This document shows, piece after piece, positions 8,819 through 19,031 of a DNA stretch of 64,000 bases. The stretch is from positions 2,790,001 through 2,854,000 of the forward strand of contig NZ_LT799838.1 of the NCBI RefSeq assembly GCF_900168255.1, written 5' to 3'. This DNA comes from Psychrobacter sp. DAB_AL43B (lineage in GTDB: Bacteria; Pseudomonadota; Gammaproteobacteria; Pseudomonadales; Moraxellaceae). Positions within the stretch are counted from its first letter, which is position 1; each line of letters begins with the position of its first letter. Made by a program: the position numbers and the translations under genes. A model generated the notes under the pieces. It was not told the DNA's origin and searched no databases. It saw only the letters and a list, made by a program, of their open reading frames with translations.

Positions 8819-9346
8819 CTATTTTATACGGCCTATTAAATTGTCTTTCTTCACAAACTGATGATATAAAGCAGCGCCGATATGTATAAGCGTAAAGGCG
8901 ATAATCATTGGCCAGATAATATCGGTATGCCAGTCATTATAAAGTCGTGCCAAACCTCTATCTGGAGTAACAAATACCGGTATCTGAAACAAACCAAAAA
9001 TATCAACCGGTCGTCCACCATAAATAGACATGAGCAGTCCTGCTATTGGCATAGCAATTAGTAGTGCATATAGCGCAAAGTGCGATAATTTCGAGAGTAG
9101 CATTTGCCATTTTGGCATAGCTACTGGTGGCGGCGCTTTCGTAAAGACGCGATTAATCACTCGCGCTATCATCCAAAACAACAAGCTAACCCCAAAAGCC
9201 TTATGTAATCCAATGTAGACCTTGCTATCAAGGTTGTTATACAACAGCATCATTATCCACGTGATTAGCAATAAAATTGCGCTAATCCAATGAAAAAGTC
9301 GACTAGTAGCCGACCACTTTGTCAGATTTGAATGGGTATTGTTCAT
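8819..9346 (-). CDS. Cytochrome b561 (CybB-like di-haem membrane protein)
   Basis: 175 residues with four predicted transmembrane helices. The family pattern is clear: RLFHWISAILLL (haem-ligand His on helix 1), GLHKAFGVSLL (helix 2), LSHFALYALLIAMPIAG (helix 3) and DWHTDIIWPMIIAFTLIHIGAALYHQF (helix 4, several His). Members are inner-membrane b-type cytochromes that can pass electrons between quinone and acceptors such as superoxide. ATG chosen; AGAGGTGA is about 12 bp upstream. The physiological partner is unknown. Confidence 0.9.
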   Translation of the reverse strand: MNNTHSNLTKWSATSRLFHWISAILLLITWIMMLLYNNLDSKVYIGLHKAFGVSLLFWMIARVINRVFTKAPPPVAMPKWQMLLSKLSHFALYALLIAMPIAGLLMSIYGGRPVDIFGLFQIPVFVTPDRGLARLYNDWHTDIIWPMIIAFTLIHIGAALYHQFVKKDNLIGRIK

Positions 9347-9474
9347 AAATTATTGTGTCACCTCTATCGCTAACGGCTGCTTAATGATGTGAATAGACAG
9401 CTACTAACTGACAAAGCATAATTAACAAGCCATCGAAAAAATACTGATATAGAGCTTCATTATGAGTGAGCAAG

Positions 9475-9978
9475 CTAGCTGTCTAAATCAATCAATTGGT
9501 GTGCGATTTTATCTAAATCAGGCACCAAGTACAGTGTATTATCAATCATCACCGTTTGAAATAGGTAGGATAGCACAACATCTTCTTGCACACGCTCAAA
9601 AACCGTATCGATGTTGCTGTCTGTTTTGTAAAAATGCTCAGGAAGCTCAACATCTTTAACCTCAGAGATACGTGCCTGTAGTTGGCGCAGCTCACCAGCT
9701 GTTTGTAGCGCAATACGATGCGCTGACGTATTACCTTCTAATACAATCATTTTATCTGGCGTTTGATGACGCGGTAGCATATGGAACACAGCGACTTCTT
9801 GTTGTTGCCACTCATAATTCCAAGTATGTTCGCTATACTCGTCTACACTCAAAATTAAACTACTAGGAATAATCCAGTCAGGCTGATCGAACGCTGGGAC
9901 GATAGTAACGTCGAGCATACCCTTGTTCGTGGTCAGTAAGCTTACTGCCTCAAACGAATGTTTTAAAATCTGTTTCAT
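9475..9978 (-). CDS. chpC: ChpC-like CheW-family adaptor of the Pil-Chp system
   Basis: 167 residues, close to ChpC of Pseudomonas aeruginosa (about 168). By eye it follows a CheW fold: a strand plus WIIPSSLI (equivalent of the 'yalP' segment), EVAVFHMLPR, MIVLEGN, then a helix AGELRQLQARISEV and a final strand pair TLYLVPDLDKI. The sequence is divergent, so the call rests mainly on position: its ATG overlaps the chpB stop as ATGA, the last gene of the pil-chp operon. A CheW adaptor would link further receptors to ChpA. No chpD or chpE follows. Confidence 0.7.
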   Translation of the reverse strand: MKQILKHSFEAVSLLTTNKGMLDVTIVPAFDQPDWIIPSSLILSVDEYSEHTWNYEWQQQEVAVFHMLPRHQTPDKMIVLEGNTSAHRIALQTAGELRQLQARISEVKDVELPEHFYKTDSNIDTVFERVQEDVVLSYLFQTVMIDNTLYLVPDLDKIAHQLIDLDS

Positions 9979-10988
9979 ACGTCGCTCACAATAAATGAAT
10001 GCGAAGAGGCGCTTGCCGCCCTTTCAGCAATATAGTCGGTAAGTTTTTGTGCTAAGGCCTTGGGACTACCGACAAATTTGCAATATCCTGAATCAATGAT
10101 AGCTTGTGGCTGACTAGGGCAAGCACTTAAACTTGGCTCTTGCGCCCACAATTGACTGTCATTATCTTGAATTAAATCTAAATACTGCGTGCCATCGTTG
10201 CCCATACCTGAAAAGATAATGTTTATCAGATCACTGCCATAGACATCACTGGTGTTTTTAAGAATCTGACCGATAGCGGGTTTATAATCACCTTCCCAAG
10301 CCTGATCTAATAGGATAATTCGCCCTGTTGAATCGCAGATAATCTGTTTATCAATGGGTGCAATCAGACATTGACCGGCACGCAAGCGCTGTGAGGAAGT
10401 AATCAGCTGACAGCGCCAGTCATTATGACGATTCAAGATACGTGGTAGTGTACTAATCATCGTTTGGTTGAAATGATGGGCTAGTAAAATGCTAACTGGT
10501 AGCGCGGGTGACAAGTGATCTAAGAACTCCTTGACCGCACTAGGACCGCCCATAGAAGCGCCTAAAAACACCACATAACGCCAATCAACGGCTTCATTCT
10601 TATAAGCGACGGTATCTACAAGCGTTGGCAAAGCAAGCATTTGGGCAAGCTTACGCTTTAATTTACGCTGCCACTTAGCATACTGCTGCGCCTCATTGAG
10701 ATAAGGTGCTTGACTAAAACCGACCAAGACGGCGGCGGATTTAGTCAATGCGGTCACAGTAGCCACGTGCTCATCGTAATCACTGTCTATCAACCAGATA
10801 TCGATAGCGCTTTCATAACCATCAAACTTATCTTTCAACTGCGATGGTGTGACGCAATCAAGCAGATGAAAACCACAGCTATGTACCGTATCAGAAAAAG
10901 CCATCCGCTGCTGATGGTCTTCTGCCACCACCAGCACTTTAATCTCACTTTTATCTTTTAGCGCCAAGGCACGTATGTTACCCATCAT
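9975..10988 (-). CDS. chpB: ChpB, CheB-type protein-glutamate methylesterase
   Basis: 337 residues (start at 10988 or the adjacent ATG at 10985). The N-terminal 130 residues resemble a degenerate receiver domain (VLVVAEDHQ..., WLIDSDY). The C-terminal part is the CheB methylesterase: catalytic Ser in GASMGGPSA, His in LLAHHFNQ, and Asp in FSGMGNDGTQ. It should remove methyl groups placed on PilJ by PilK, giving adaptation. The gene overlaps the end of chpA by 11 bp and chpC by 4 bp, so it is translationally coupled. Confidence 0.9.
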   Translation of the reverse strand: MMGNIRALALKDKSEIKVLVVAEDHQQRMAFSDTVHSCGFHLLDCVTPSQLKDKFDGYESAIDIWLIDSDYDEHVATVTALTKSAAVLVGFSQAPYLNEAQQYAKWQRKLKRKLAQMLALPTLVDTVAYKNEAVDWRYVVFLGASMGGPSAVKEFLDHLSPALPVSILLAHHFNQTMISTLPRILNRHNDWRCQLITSSQRLRAGQCLIAPIDKQIICDSTGRIILLDQAWEGDYKPAIGQILKNTSDVYGSDLINIIFSGMGNDGTQYLDLIQDNDSQLWAQEPSLSACPSQPQAIIDSGYCKFVGSPKALAQKLTDYIAERAASASSHSFIVSDV

Positions 10989-13900
10989 GAGTTAGGCTGA
11001 CCTTTTTATCCAATAAGCTTTGAATTTTATCAAGCAGCTGATTTTCTTGGAAAGGTTTGCCCATATAGTCATTTACCCCAATCTCGAGTGCGCGCTCACG
11101 ATGTTTTTCACCCGTACGTGACGTAATCATAATGATAGGCAAATGCTGCAAACGTCTATTATGTCTGACTTGAGTCGCGACTTCAAAGCCGTCCATGCGC
11201 GGCATCTCAATATCCAATAGCATGAGGTCTGGTGTCATCTCTTGTAATATCTCAAGAGCATCAATACCATCTTTGGCAAGCGCAACATTGAAACCTTGAC
11301 GCTCTAAGAAACGTGACGTTACTTTTCGTACTGTGACTGAGTCATCAACGACTAAAATAGTACCCTTAGACTCTGAGCTTCTGCGCTTAACGATAGCAGG
11401 TTGCGATACTTCTTTGACCAAAGCGGCATTACGCATCAAAGCAATCAAATCTAGGATAAGCATCACCGAACCGTCGCCCATAATCGTGGCTGCTGAGATA
11501 CCCGATAAATTCGAGAACTGTTGCCCCAAAGGTTTTACAACGACTTCAATACGTGAGCCTGCTATTTGATCGACCTGTAGCGCCATATTCTGTCCACTAC
11601 GGTTTTTAATGATAATAAGCGGTACGCTGGTATTGGTATTGACGACCAGCTCATTAAGCTTATTACCCGATAATATCTCATTTAAATAACGTACGCGATA
11701 ATCGGTATCTTCAAAATTGAGCGTCGCTTCGCCTGATTGATAATAGTCGTAAATTTTTTCTGGGTTGATACGTACTACACGCTCAATCTGAACCAATGGG
11801 ATGGCATAGTAACGATCAGCGGCACGAACCACCAAAGCATCAGAAACGGCAACGGTGAGCGGTACCCGTATGGTAAAACGTGACCCTTTACCAAGCTCTG
11901 ATATAACTGATACCGAGCCACCTAACTGACGAATCTCACTGATAACGACGTCCATACCGACACCGCGTCCTGATATCTGTGTCACTTGTTTACTGGTACT
12001 TAGCCCCGCATTAAAGATATATTGCATGATATCAAGGTCACTGAGACTACTATCGTCGGCGTCAATCAGACCTTGAGAGATAGCTTTATTACGTACGGCT
12101 TCCACATCAATGCCATAACCATCATCGGTCAGCTGAATAACGATTTCACTACCTTCGCGCAGCACCTCTAAAGTAATTTGTCCACTGCGTTCTTTACCCG
12201 CTTCTAGGCGTGTTGAGGCATTTTCGATACCATGGTCGACCGCGTTACGTAACATGTGCTCAAGCGGCGATGTAATACGTTCTAGAATGGTTCTATCCAT
12301 CTCGTCGTCAGCATTGATAATCTTCAGCTCAACTGATTTATTAAGCTCATTGGCGGTTTGACGTACGATACGCTCAAGCCTTGGCGTTAATCGGGTAAAA
12401 GGTACCATGCGCGAGTTCATCAAGCCATCTTGTAGCTCAGTTTGCGTCCGCGATAGCTGGAGTAATAGACTTTCACTGTCACGCGTTTTTTCTAATAAGG
12501 TGTGGTTAATATCCACCAAATCCGATGCCGATTCTGTCAAAGATTTTGATAACTGATTCAAAGAAGAATACTGATCCATCTCTAACGGGTCAAAGCCTTC
12601 GTGATTAACCAGCTCATCATCTATCTGCGATAAAATCTGTGCCTCAAGCTCAATCTCCATCCGGCGTAACTGATCAGCCAGACGCTGTACGGTAGTACCC
12701 ATCTCCTCAATACTATTGGTCAAGCTACTAATACCCATATCAATACGCGCACGGTTAATCGTCGATTCTCCCGACAGATTAATCATATGCTCAATCAGCC
12801 CACCTGAGATACGAATCATCTCATTATTATTGGCGTTCTGTTCATGCTCAGCGACATCACTAACCATGAGTGGCATGTCACTGATATCTTTTTGAATATA
12901 GGTTGTCTCTTGCTTCTCTTTAGCGATTAAAATCGCTTCACGCTGAGGCTGTAGGGTTTCTTTAGGTATTTGTTTTAAACTATCAGGGTTTTTACTGAAT
13001 TGTTGTAGCGCCTCAATCAATAAGTCAGGCGTTGGTGGATTGACCTGTTGCGAGAGAATAAATACGGCATCTGCAAGCCAGTCGTGACAAGCCACAAGTA
13101 GCTCTAATACTTTTTTGGTAGCAGGACGGCGGCGATCAACAAAATCTTTATATACTGATTCCATTTCATGGGCCAGATCAGCAATACCACTAGCGGTCAC
13201 CATACGAGCCCCACCTTTTAGGGTGTGCAAGTCACGTTGTAGTCCTTGTAATGCAATCATATCCCCAGCATCACTTAAGAATAATTGCAGATACTCGTTA
13301 CGGTTAGTGAGCGCTTCAGCTTCTTCTAAAAATACCTCTAAAATATCCGGATCAGGTAAGCCATGAGCCCATGATTGTTTGATGATTCTATCTAAACTTA
13401 GAGTATCAGCCGCTTTTTCTATACGATGCGTATATTCATTTGCATGAACTTTAGACTCGACATCAACATGATTTTTTGGCATAGGTACAATAAGTTGTAC
13501 CGTTTCTGGTAAAGCTTTTGCTTTTTCAAACTGTTGTAATTGCTCAATAAGCTCAGGAGCAAAAAATGATTTTTGGTAACGTACAATATGTGCCACTTGT
13601 AATGACAAGGTGTCTTGCACTACTTGCATAATCTCAAGCCACTGCACTGTTGGCGTGCGTCTAACCTCTACAAACGCCTCATAGATGGTCTCCGCCTCAT
13701 GGGTCAAATCCCCAATACTGCGAATACCCGCCATGCGCGCGCCACCCTTAATGGTATGCAGATGGCGTTGCAGTACCTTTAAAGTATTGATATTAGTAAT
13801 ATCCGCTCGCCATTTACTAAAGCTATCAACCAGCGCATCATCCAGTTCTTGGGCTTCTTCTAAGAAGATTTCCAATAGCTCAATATCGGTATCGATAGAC

Positions 13901-16900
13901 TCAAGCTGTAGCTCAGGCGCTGCAATACTTTGCACGGCAGCACCATCTTCATAAGCTTCATGAGCAACAACCGCATCATTTTGGTCACTGTAATCATTGT
14001 GTTGAGAGATATTCTGTAATTGCTCAAGTACTTGCTCATCAATTTTTAATGAGGTGCTACCAGCCAAAGCGTCAAATAAACCGATTAACTGAGCATGTCC
14101 CGCAAGTAAGATGGCTTGAATTTCAGGATTCGCTGATTTTTCAACATGCTTACTCAAATAATTATAAGCATTTTCCAATGCATGAAGGATAGAGGTGAAT
14201 TTTGGAAATACCTGTGCTTTTTCAGTCAGATATTTTATTTGTGCAATTTGTTGAGTTATATATTTTTGAACTTGGTCGATTTCTGAATTGCTAAGCGCTT
14301 CAGCTAATTGCCATTCTGCATCTAATAAGTCATCGATATCGCCATCTAATAACTGGTTTATCGTTGGCTTATCATCAGCTATAGCCTCGCCAGCATCGTC
14401 AACATTCTGCTTCCCAAGTAACGCCTGTAATGAGGCGATATCTTGCTCGCTTTGCATATCTTCTATCGACATATCCTGCTGTTGCGCGTTTTGTTTATAG
14501 TTATCGAGATAGCCATTAATGAGCGTCACAGATTGGGCTAGCGCGCTTAAGTGCTTCGCATTCATCGGTATATCTTGCTGCTGTAGTAGCTCTAAGCTCT
14601 GCTCTATTGTCGCGCTAACATCGCTGATTGCTGCCAAAGCGCTAGAGCCAGAAGCCGCTCTCAGTGTATGGAATGCACGCACAATCTCATCACTCACTGC
14701 CACATGGGACTCATCTTGATGGCTACTTACAAACTCATTTATACCCTCTAACAACTCTTCCGCTTCTTCAATGAAAATGTCGAAAAACGCTTGTTCCTCT
14801 TCACTTTGAGGCGTCAAAATAATAGGCGCTTCAGCCATCTTTTCGTTGACCGAATGAATCGTCTGCAATGCATGATCGATTGTTTCATCACTACCATTGT
14901 CAGAATCTTGAGCGTGGTTATCCAGACCAGAATGCAGTGTTACATGCCCAGAAACTTGTTGTTCAGCAGGGCTTGCTAATTGACCATATAGCACATTGTA
15001 GCTGAACTCATCACCTAGCTGCTTGCTATAAGCATTGGCACATGCGACCCACAATGGCAGCATAGCGGGATAATCTTCGCTTTCATTTTCAAAAGTTGTT
15101 AATAGTGCAGGATAAGCTGCCAATACATCGCCGATAAGCTGTTGTATATCTGTTGACGCCGTAATACTTTTATCTAAAATACGATTAAGCATGTTTTCTA
15201 TAGACCATGCCAGCTCAGCGCTATAATTAGCGCCAACCATGCGGCCCGAACCTTTTAGCGTATGGAATCCGCGGCGAATGTCCGTCAGTCCAGTCAAATC
15301 ACTCGGAGAAAGCCGCCAATACTCATATAAAGGGACGATTTCGTCCAATACTTCATTGGCTTCTTCTATAAATATCTCTTTGATATCAGGGTCGGCATCG
15401 TTCGCGTCCGCCGCTAGCACTGTTGATTCTGAGATAAATGATTTCAGTACCAAGGGTATCTCTAAATCAGCTAATAGCTCAGAGAGATTTCTTGCTTCAC
15501 CAGTATCTTTGATAGTAGTGATAGGATCGATAGAGCTGGCAGTCTCAACAGTTAAGTTTGACGCTTGTGAATGCAAACTATGGCCTGATACAGAATGGTC
15601 TGATATAGCACTATCCTGTTCGATTTCAGGTTTTGAAAACGCTAGTTCCGCTGTCTCTAATCCGAAATTAAGAGGTTGCTGGGTCATTAAATTATGACTT
15701 TGCAAAATAGTAATGGCAGGATCAAAACTTGGAGTCTGCTGTGCCTTGAAGTCGCCCAACATGGCTGGAAAACGCTTTGTAGTTTCTGTCACTAAAGCGA
15801 CGACATCATCTGTTACCGGTAAGGTTTTGTCTAACAAACGATTAAGCAAGTTTTCAATCGACCATGCCATCTCACTGATACTAAAAGCACCAACCATGCG
15901 TCCAGAACCCTTTAAGGTGTGAAAACCTCGACGCACTTCTGTTAATGGCGTTAAATCCTGTACGTCTTCCTGCCATATTGGTAAAAAATCCTCTAAGTCA
16001 GCAACAACTTCTTCAACTTCTTCAATAAATATTTCACGAATGTCTTCATCTATATCAAAGTTATCAGCTTTGAGTTGATGACGAGCGCGCAGTAAAGCGT
16101 CACTAACAGCATCAGCGACGAAAGATTGATCGATAATAGGTGAAATCTCACCACTGTCATCATAGCGCAGTACATCGGTTGCTGCCGTTTTTTGGGTAAG
16201 AAAAGTATCATTGACCGTTTCAGGCGCATGAATATACTCACTAAGCAGTGTTGCTGCTTTGTCGATATATCCATTTGCTTTTTCCAATAATGATTGGTCA
16301 AAGAACTGCTGGGCAAGATAATCGAGTAATAACTCAATAGAGGTCAAACCCTCTGCCAGCGCTTGGGTAACATCCCAACTGAGTGCTTCTATTCCATGAG
16401 TGTGTATTTGTACAAATATATCAGCTATTTTATCTGTTGCTTGACCAATCGAAGGCAGTCCCATGCTATCAAAGGCATGGCTCATTCTAGTGAAATCTGC
16501 TTGATCTGGTAATAGGTCTGTATCTTGGCGTTGTATATAGTCATGAAAATCTTGCTTGATTTCTTCGACTGCAATACGCAGTTCACGTAAATCTTCATTA
16601 TTGGCACTAATATAAGTACTGCTTTCTGGCTGCAAGTCGTCACTAGCGACTACTTGAGATAGTGACGTGAAAGAAGCCGCGCTACCTATTTTTGTAGATA
16701 TTATTTGCTCTGTATTATAGATAGCACTATATAGCTCTTGAAGCTGACGTTCAATTTGCCATTGTTCTTGAGCGAAGTCTTTGTCTGAAGATAGGTTGTG
16801 CTCTATATCAGCCAGAATAGAGGTCACTTGTGACGCATACAATGTCCAACCATGACCTTCAAGCTGGGCACTTATTTTTTGTAAAGGTTTTAGCAAATTG

Positions 16901-17925
16901 TGAGGCTTATCAAGACTAAAAATAATCGCCTCAATCGCATTCAGTATACGCGGTAAGAAACGTGACTCTGTATCTGCCTGCGACCAGCCGCTCAATATAG
17001 ATTGAGTATTATCGCTATGATTGACAAGGCCGTTTAATTCAATATAAATACTGCTTATCAATTTTTTAATTGCGCTCGTTGATAGCTCAGTTTGATGTTG
17101 GTAAGACTCTATAACCTGATCCAGCTGACTTAATAGCCCTGCATAATGCATAGGTAGCGGGCTTTCATTTTTTCCAAGGTCATGCAGCCACAACTCAGTC
17201 AAGTACCAAAGACGCTGCAAATCAGCCGCTTGTGCGGTTTGCCATAAGTATTGACTGACCTTTTCTAAAACAGTCAGTATAGAAGGTTTATTTACATTAG
17301 CAGCTAGCAATTCTTGTACTTGCTGGCGCCAAACCAATAACAATTGCTGATGCTGTTGGCTATCTAAATCTGAAACTGCCATGCTAGCTGGTATGGTTAT
17401 GTCAATATCATCGTGGTCTGACCGACTATCTAGATCACTGGCTGCAGATAATAAGACTGAATCTATAAGGTGGTCTGTCGCTATATCAAACCGTGATAAA
17501 GCTTGCGTCAGCTCAGCCGAGACCTTATTGATTAAAGCGCTATGGTAGTTACCCGTTCGCGCATAGTGCACCAGCTCATGCTGTAACAGTCTATGAGCGA
17601 CCTGCCCGACTCGAGCTTTCTCAGCAGCAAAATGAGTATCAAAACTGTCATCATTGAGGCTACTGTCTAAGTTATTAACATTATCGTTTAAATCTTGGGG
17701 ATTACTTGCTTCTACTAACAGGCTAAGCTTAGTCGCTAGACTTGCTAAAGAAGGCAAGTTAATCATGGTAAGCGCACCACTAATCTGATGGTAGTGCTGT
17801 GCCGTTTGCTCATAATTAGAGTTTTCTGCCCCTAATTGCCAGCCATCAGCTACCTGTGATAATTGCTGATTAAACAGTGGCAATAACCACTCGATCGTTA
17901 CCATGTCATTGGGCTGGTTGTTCAT
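10978..17925 (-). CDS. chpA: ChpA, giant CheA-type hybrid histidine kinase of twitching motility
   Basis: 2315 residues; P. aeruginosa ChpA is about 2470. By eye the order is: an N-terminal Hpt-like domain (H46 in HQISG), a degenerate domain with Thr479 at the phospho-acceptor position (FTRMSHAF), Hpt domains with H669 and H888 (FHTLKGSGRMVG), H1086 (FHTLRAASG), H1390 (HTIKGGARMAG) and H1567 (HTLKGGARMV); a dimerisation region near 1660-1750; a CheA-type ATPase with LEHMLRNAVDHG (about 1895), LTDDGYGI and GRGVGMD; a CheW domain about 2020-2160; and a C-terminal receiver with D2238. It phosphorylates PilG and PilH to set pilus extension and retraction. It lies between pilK and chpB in the operon; AGGAT precedes the ATG. 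Confidence 0.95.
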   Translation of the reverse strand: MNNQPNDMVTIEWLLPLFNQQLSQVADGWQLGAENSNYEQTAQHYHQISGALTMINLPSLASLATKLSLLVEASNPQDLNDNVNNLDSSLNDDSFDTHFAAEKARVGQVAHRLLQHELVHYARTGNYHSALINKVSAELTQALSRFDIATDHLIDSVLLSAASDLDSRSDHDDIDITIPASMAVSDLDSQQHQQLLLVWRQQVQELLAANVNKPSILTVLEKVSQYLWQTAQAADLQRLWYLTELWLHDLGKNESPLPMHYAGLLSQLDQVIESYQHQTELSTSAIKKLISSIYIELNGLVNHSDNTQSILSGWSQADTESRFLPRILNAIEAIIFSLDKPHNLLKPLQKISAQLEGHGWTLYASQVTSILADIEHNLSSDKDFAQEQWQIERQLQELYSAIYNTEQIISTKIGSAASFTSLSQVVASDDLQPESSTYISANNEDLRELRIAVEEIKQDFHDYIQRQDTDLLPDQADFTRMSHAFDSMGLPSIGQATDKIADIFVQIHTHGIEALSWDVTQALAEGLTSIELLLDYLAQQFFDQSLLEKANGYIDKAATLLSEYIHAPETVNDTFLTQKTAATDVLRYDDSGEISPIIDQSFVADAVSDALLRARHQLKADNFDIDEDIREIFIEEVEEVVADLEDFLPIWQEDVQDLTPLTEVRRGFHTLKGSGRMVGAFSISEMAWSIENLLNRLLDKTLPVTDDVVALVTETTKRFPAMLGDFKAQQTPSFDPAITILQSHNLMTQQPLNFGLETAELAFSKPEIEQDSAISDHSVSGHSLHSQASNLTVETASSIDPITTIKDTGEARNLSELLADLEIPLVLKSFISESTVLAADANDADPDIKEIFIEEANEVLDEIVPLYEYWRLSPSDLTGLTDIRRGFHTLKGSGRMVGANYSAELAWSIENMLNRILDKSITASTDIQQLIGDVLAAYPALLTTFENESEDYPAMLPLWVACANAYSKQLGDEFSYNVLYGQLASPAEQQVSGHVTLHSGLDNHAQDSDNGSDETIDHALQTIHSVNEKMAEAPIILTPQSEEEQAFFDIFIEEAEELLEGINEFVSSHQDESHVAVSDEIVRAFHTLRAASGSSALAAISDVSATIEQSLELLQQQDIPMNAKHLSALAQSVTLINGYLDNYKQNAQQQDMSIEDMQSEQDIASLQALLGKQNVDDAGEAIADDKPTINQLLDGDIDDLLDAEWQLAEALSNSEIDQVQKYITQQIAQIKYLTEKAQVFPKFTSILHALENAYNYLSKHVEKSANPEIQAILLAGHAQLIGLFDALAGSTSLKIDEQVLEQLQNISQHNDYSDQNDAVVAHEAYEDGAAVQSIAAPELQLESIDTDIELLEIFLEEAQELDDALVDSFSKWRADITNINTLKVLQRHLHTIKGGARMAGIRSIGDLTHEAETIYEAFVEVRRTPTVQWLEIMQVVQDTLSLQVAHIVRYQKSFFAPELIEQLQQFEKAKALPETVQLIVPMPKNHVDVESKVHANEYTHRIEKAADTLSLDRIIKQSWAHGLPDPDILEVFLEEAEALTNRNEYLQLFLSDAGDMIALQGLQRDLHTLKGGARMVTASGIADLAHEMESVYKDFVDRRRPATKKVLELLVACHDWLADAVFILSQQVNPPTPDLLIEALQQFSKNPDSLKQIPKETLQPQREAILIAKEKQETTYIQKDISDMPLMVSDVAEHEQNANNNEMIRISGGLIEHMINLSGESTINRARIDMGISSLTNSIEEMGTTVQRLADQLRRMEIELEAQILSQIDDELVNHEGFDPLEMDQYSSLNQLSKSLTESASDLVDINHTLLEKTRDSESLLLQLSRTQTELQDGLMNSRMVPFTRLTPRLERIVRQTANELNKSVELKIINADDEMDRTILERITSPLEHMLRNAVDHGIENASTRLEAGKERSGQITLEVLREGSEIVIQLTDDGYGIDVEAVRNKAISQGLIDADDSSLSDLDIMQYIFNAGLSTSKQVTQISGRGVGMDVVISEIRQLGGSVSVISELGKGSRFTIRVPLTVAVSDALVVRAADRYYAIPLVQIERVVRINPEKIYDYYQSGEATLNFEDTDYRVRYLNEILSGNKLNELVVNTNTSVPLIIIKNRSGQNMALQVDQIAGSRIEVVVKPLGQQFSNLSGISAATIMGDGSVMLILDLIALMRNAALVKEVSQPAIVKRRSSESKGTILVVDDSVTVRKVTSRFLERQGFNVALAKDGIDALEILQEMTPDLMLLDIEMPRMDGFEVATQVRHNRRLQHLPIIMITSRTGEKHRERALEIGVNDYMGKPFQENQLLDKIQSLLDKKVSLTHDG

Positions 17926-17955
17926 AGGTTTATCCTAACTCGTCTAGGCGCTAAT

Positions 17956-18930
17956 TTAGGCACTGATTTTTTGCCACGCATTAATCTGTGGGTGCGCAAT
18001 ACGGCGCATATTTGAAGGACGCCAAAATAACGCCTCACCTGGAGCCAATATAATATAACCACCTAGTGCACATTGTTCTGATAGCCGCGCCAAAATATCA
18101 CGCTGATCAAATTTGCGAAAATATAGCAGCATATTTTGGCAGACAATCACTTGTTGTAAATGTGGCGTGGGTAGTTTTTTATCCATAATATTGTGTAAAG
18201 CAAAGCGCACATGTGGTTTTAACATTGGCGCAATACGCCAGTCTGCACAGCTGCTGCTTACTTTGTTTTTTTCAATAAAAGCAGTATTAAAACCTGCCTC
18301 TTTAGTGGCATTTGCAGGCTGTAATGGTTGCACAAACTGCTGGCAACGTAGCGGAATTAACGATTGCTGTCTATTGTCATATTGACCTAAACGTGCCGTT
18401 TTAACTGCTTGTTGACTGACGTCAGTACCCAATATAGCGTAATTACTGAGCTGCTTTGAGGCTAAGCTCATCGCAAGCGACCACGTCTCTTGCCCACTGG
18501 CGCAGCCCACACTCCAAATACGAAATATCTCATCAGTATCATCCTCTACAAGCTGGCGGCGCTGATGCTGTAATGCATCGTTTGTGACAAACTCTATAGA
18601 AGGCACATGGCGAAAGAAGCGGCTTTCATGAATCAATACTTTGTCTAATAATTGCTGGCGCAGCTCATCATTGTGCGGTAACTGATGCCATAACTGTATA
18701 ACGGTCAGCCCATACAATAACGCTGTCTGACTAACGGCATTTACCAGCCACTTGCGCTGAACAGTGGGTAAGATAAATCCAATCTCTTGCTCTATATAGC
18801 GTTGCCATCGTTGCGTATCAAAAGCAGTATCGTCTATTAACGCTTCAGTATCGTCTTGCATAAAAGCTTCTAGCAATACTGTTTCAGCTTTATTAATAAT
18901 AATACTGCTTTTTTGAGTATGATTATTCAC
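17956..18930 (-). CDS. pilK: PilK, CheR-type chemoreceptor methyltransferase
   Basis: 324 residues beginning with GTG (AGCAGG upstream). CheR features: an N-terminal helical domain, ESRFFRHVPSIEF (the 'T/S-xFFR' segment), the SAM-binding motif IWSVGCASGQETWSLAM, ILGTDVSQQAV, and VIVCQNMLLYF with the 'FR' after it (RNVLIYF-like). It would methylate glutamates of PilJ. It is 30 bp upstream of chpA and about 100 bp after pilJ, the same order as in Pseudomonas. A 20-25 residue insertion follows the QQFVQPLQPAN segment. Confidence 0.9.
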   Translation of the reverse strand: MNNHTQKSSIIINKAETVLLEAFMQDDTEALIDDTAFDTQRWQRYIEQEIGFILPTVQRKWLVNAVSQTALLYGLTVIQLWHQLPHNDELRQQLLDKVLIHESRFFRHVPSIEFVTNDALQHQRRQLVEDDTDEIFRIWSVGCASGQETWSLAMSLASKQLSNYAILGTDVSQQAVKTARLGQYDNRQQSLIPLRCQQFVQPLQPANATKEAGFNTAFIEKNKVSSSCADWRIAPMLKPHVRFALHNIMDKKLPTPHLQQVIVCQNMLLYFRKFDQRDILARLSEQCALGGYIILAPGEALFWRPSNMRRIAHPQINAWQKISA

Positions 18931-19031
18931 GTAACCTGCTATTATTTTTGCTGCCTTAGTCTAGATAATGATCAAGGCAACAGTTTGGTTAACATCTCAA
19001 TATAGAAAATCATAAACGCTATCAACAGCTA

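Noticed and set aside
14791..15697. Several open frames of 60-150 codons opposite chpA
   Set aside because: They lie antisense to a well-conserved coding region, have biased composition from the complementary strand, and carry no family motifs.
10978..17925. Two or more fused or frameshifted genes in the chpA region
   Set aside because: The 2315-codon frame is continuous and its domain order matches ChpA; the size is normal for the family.
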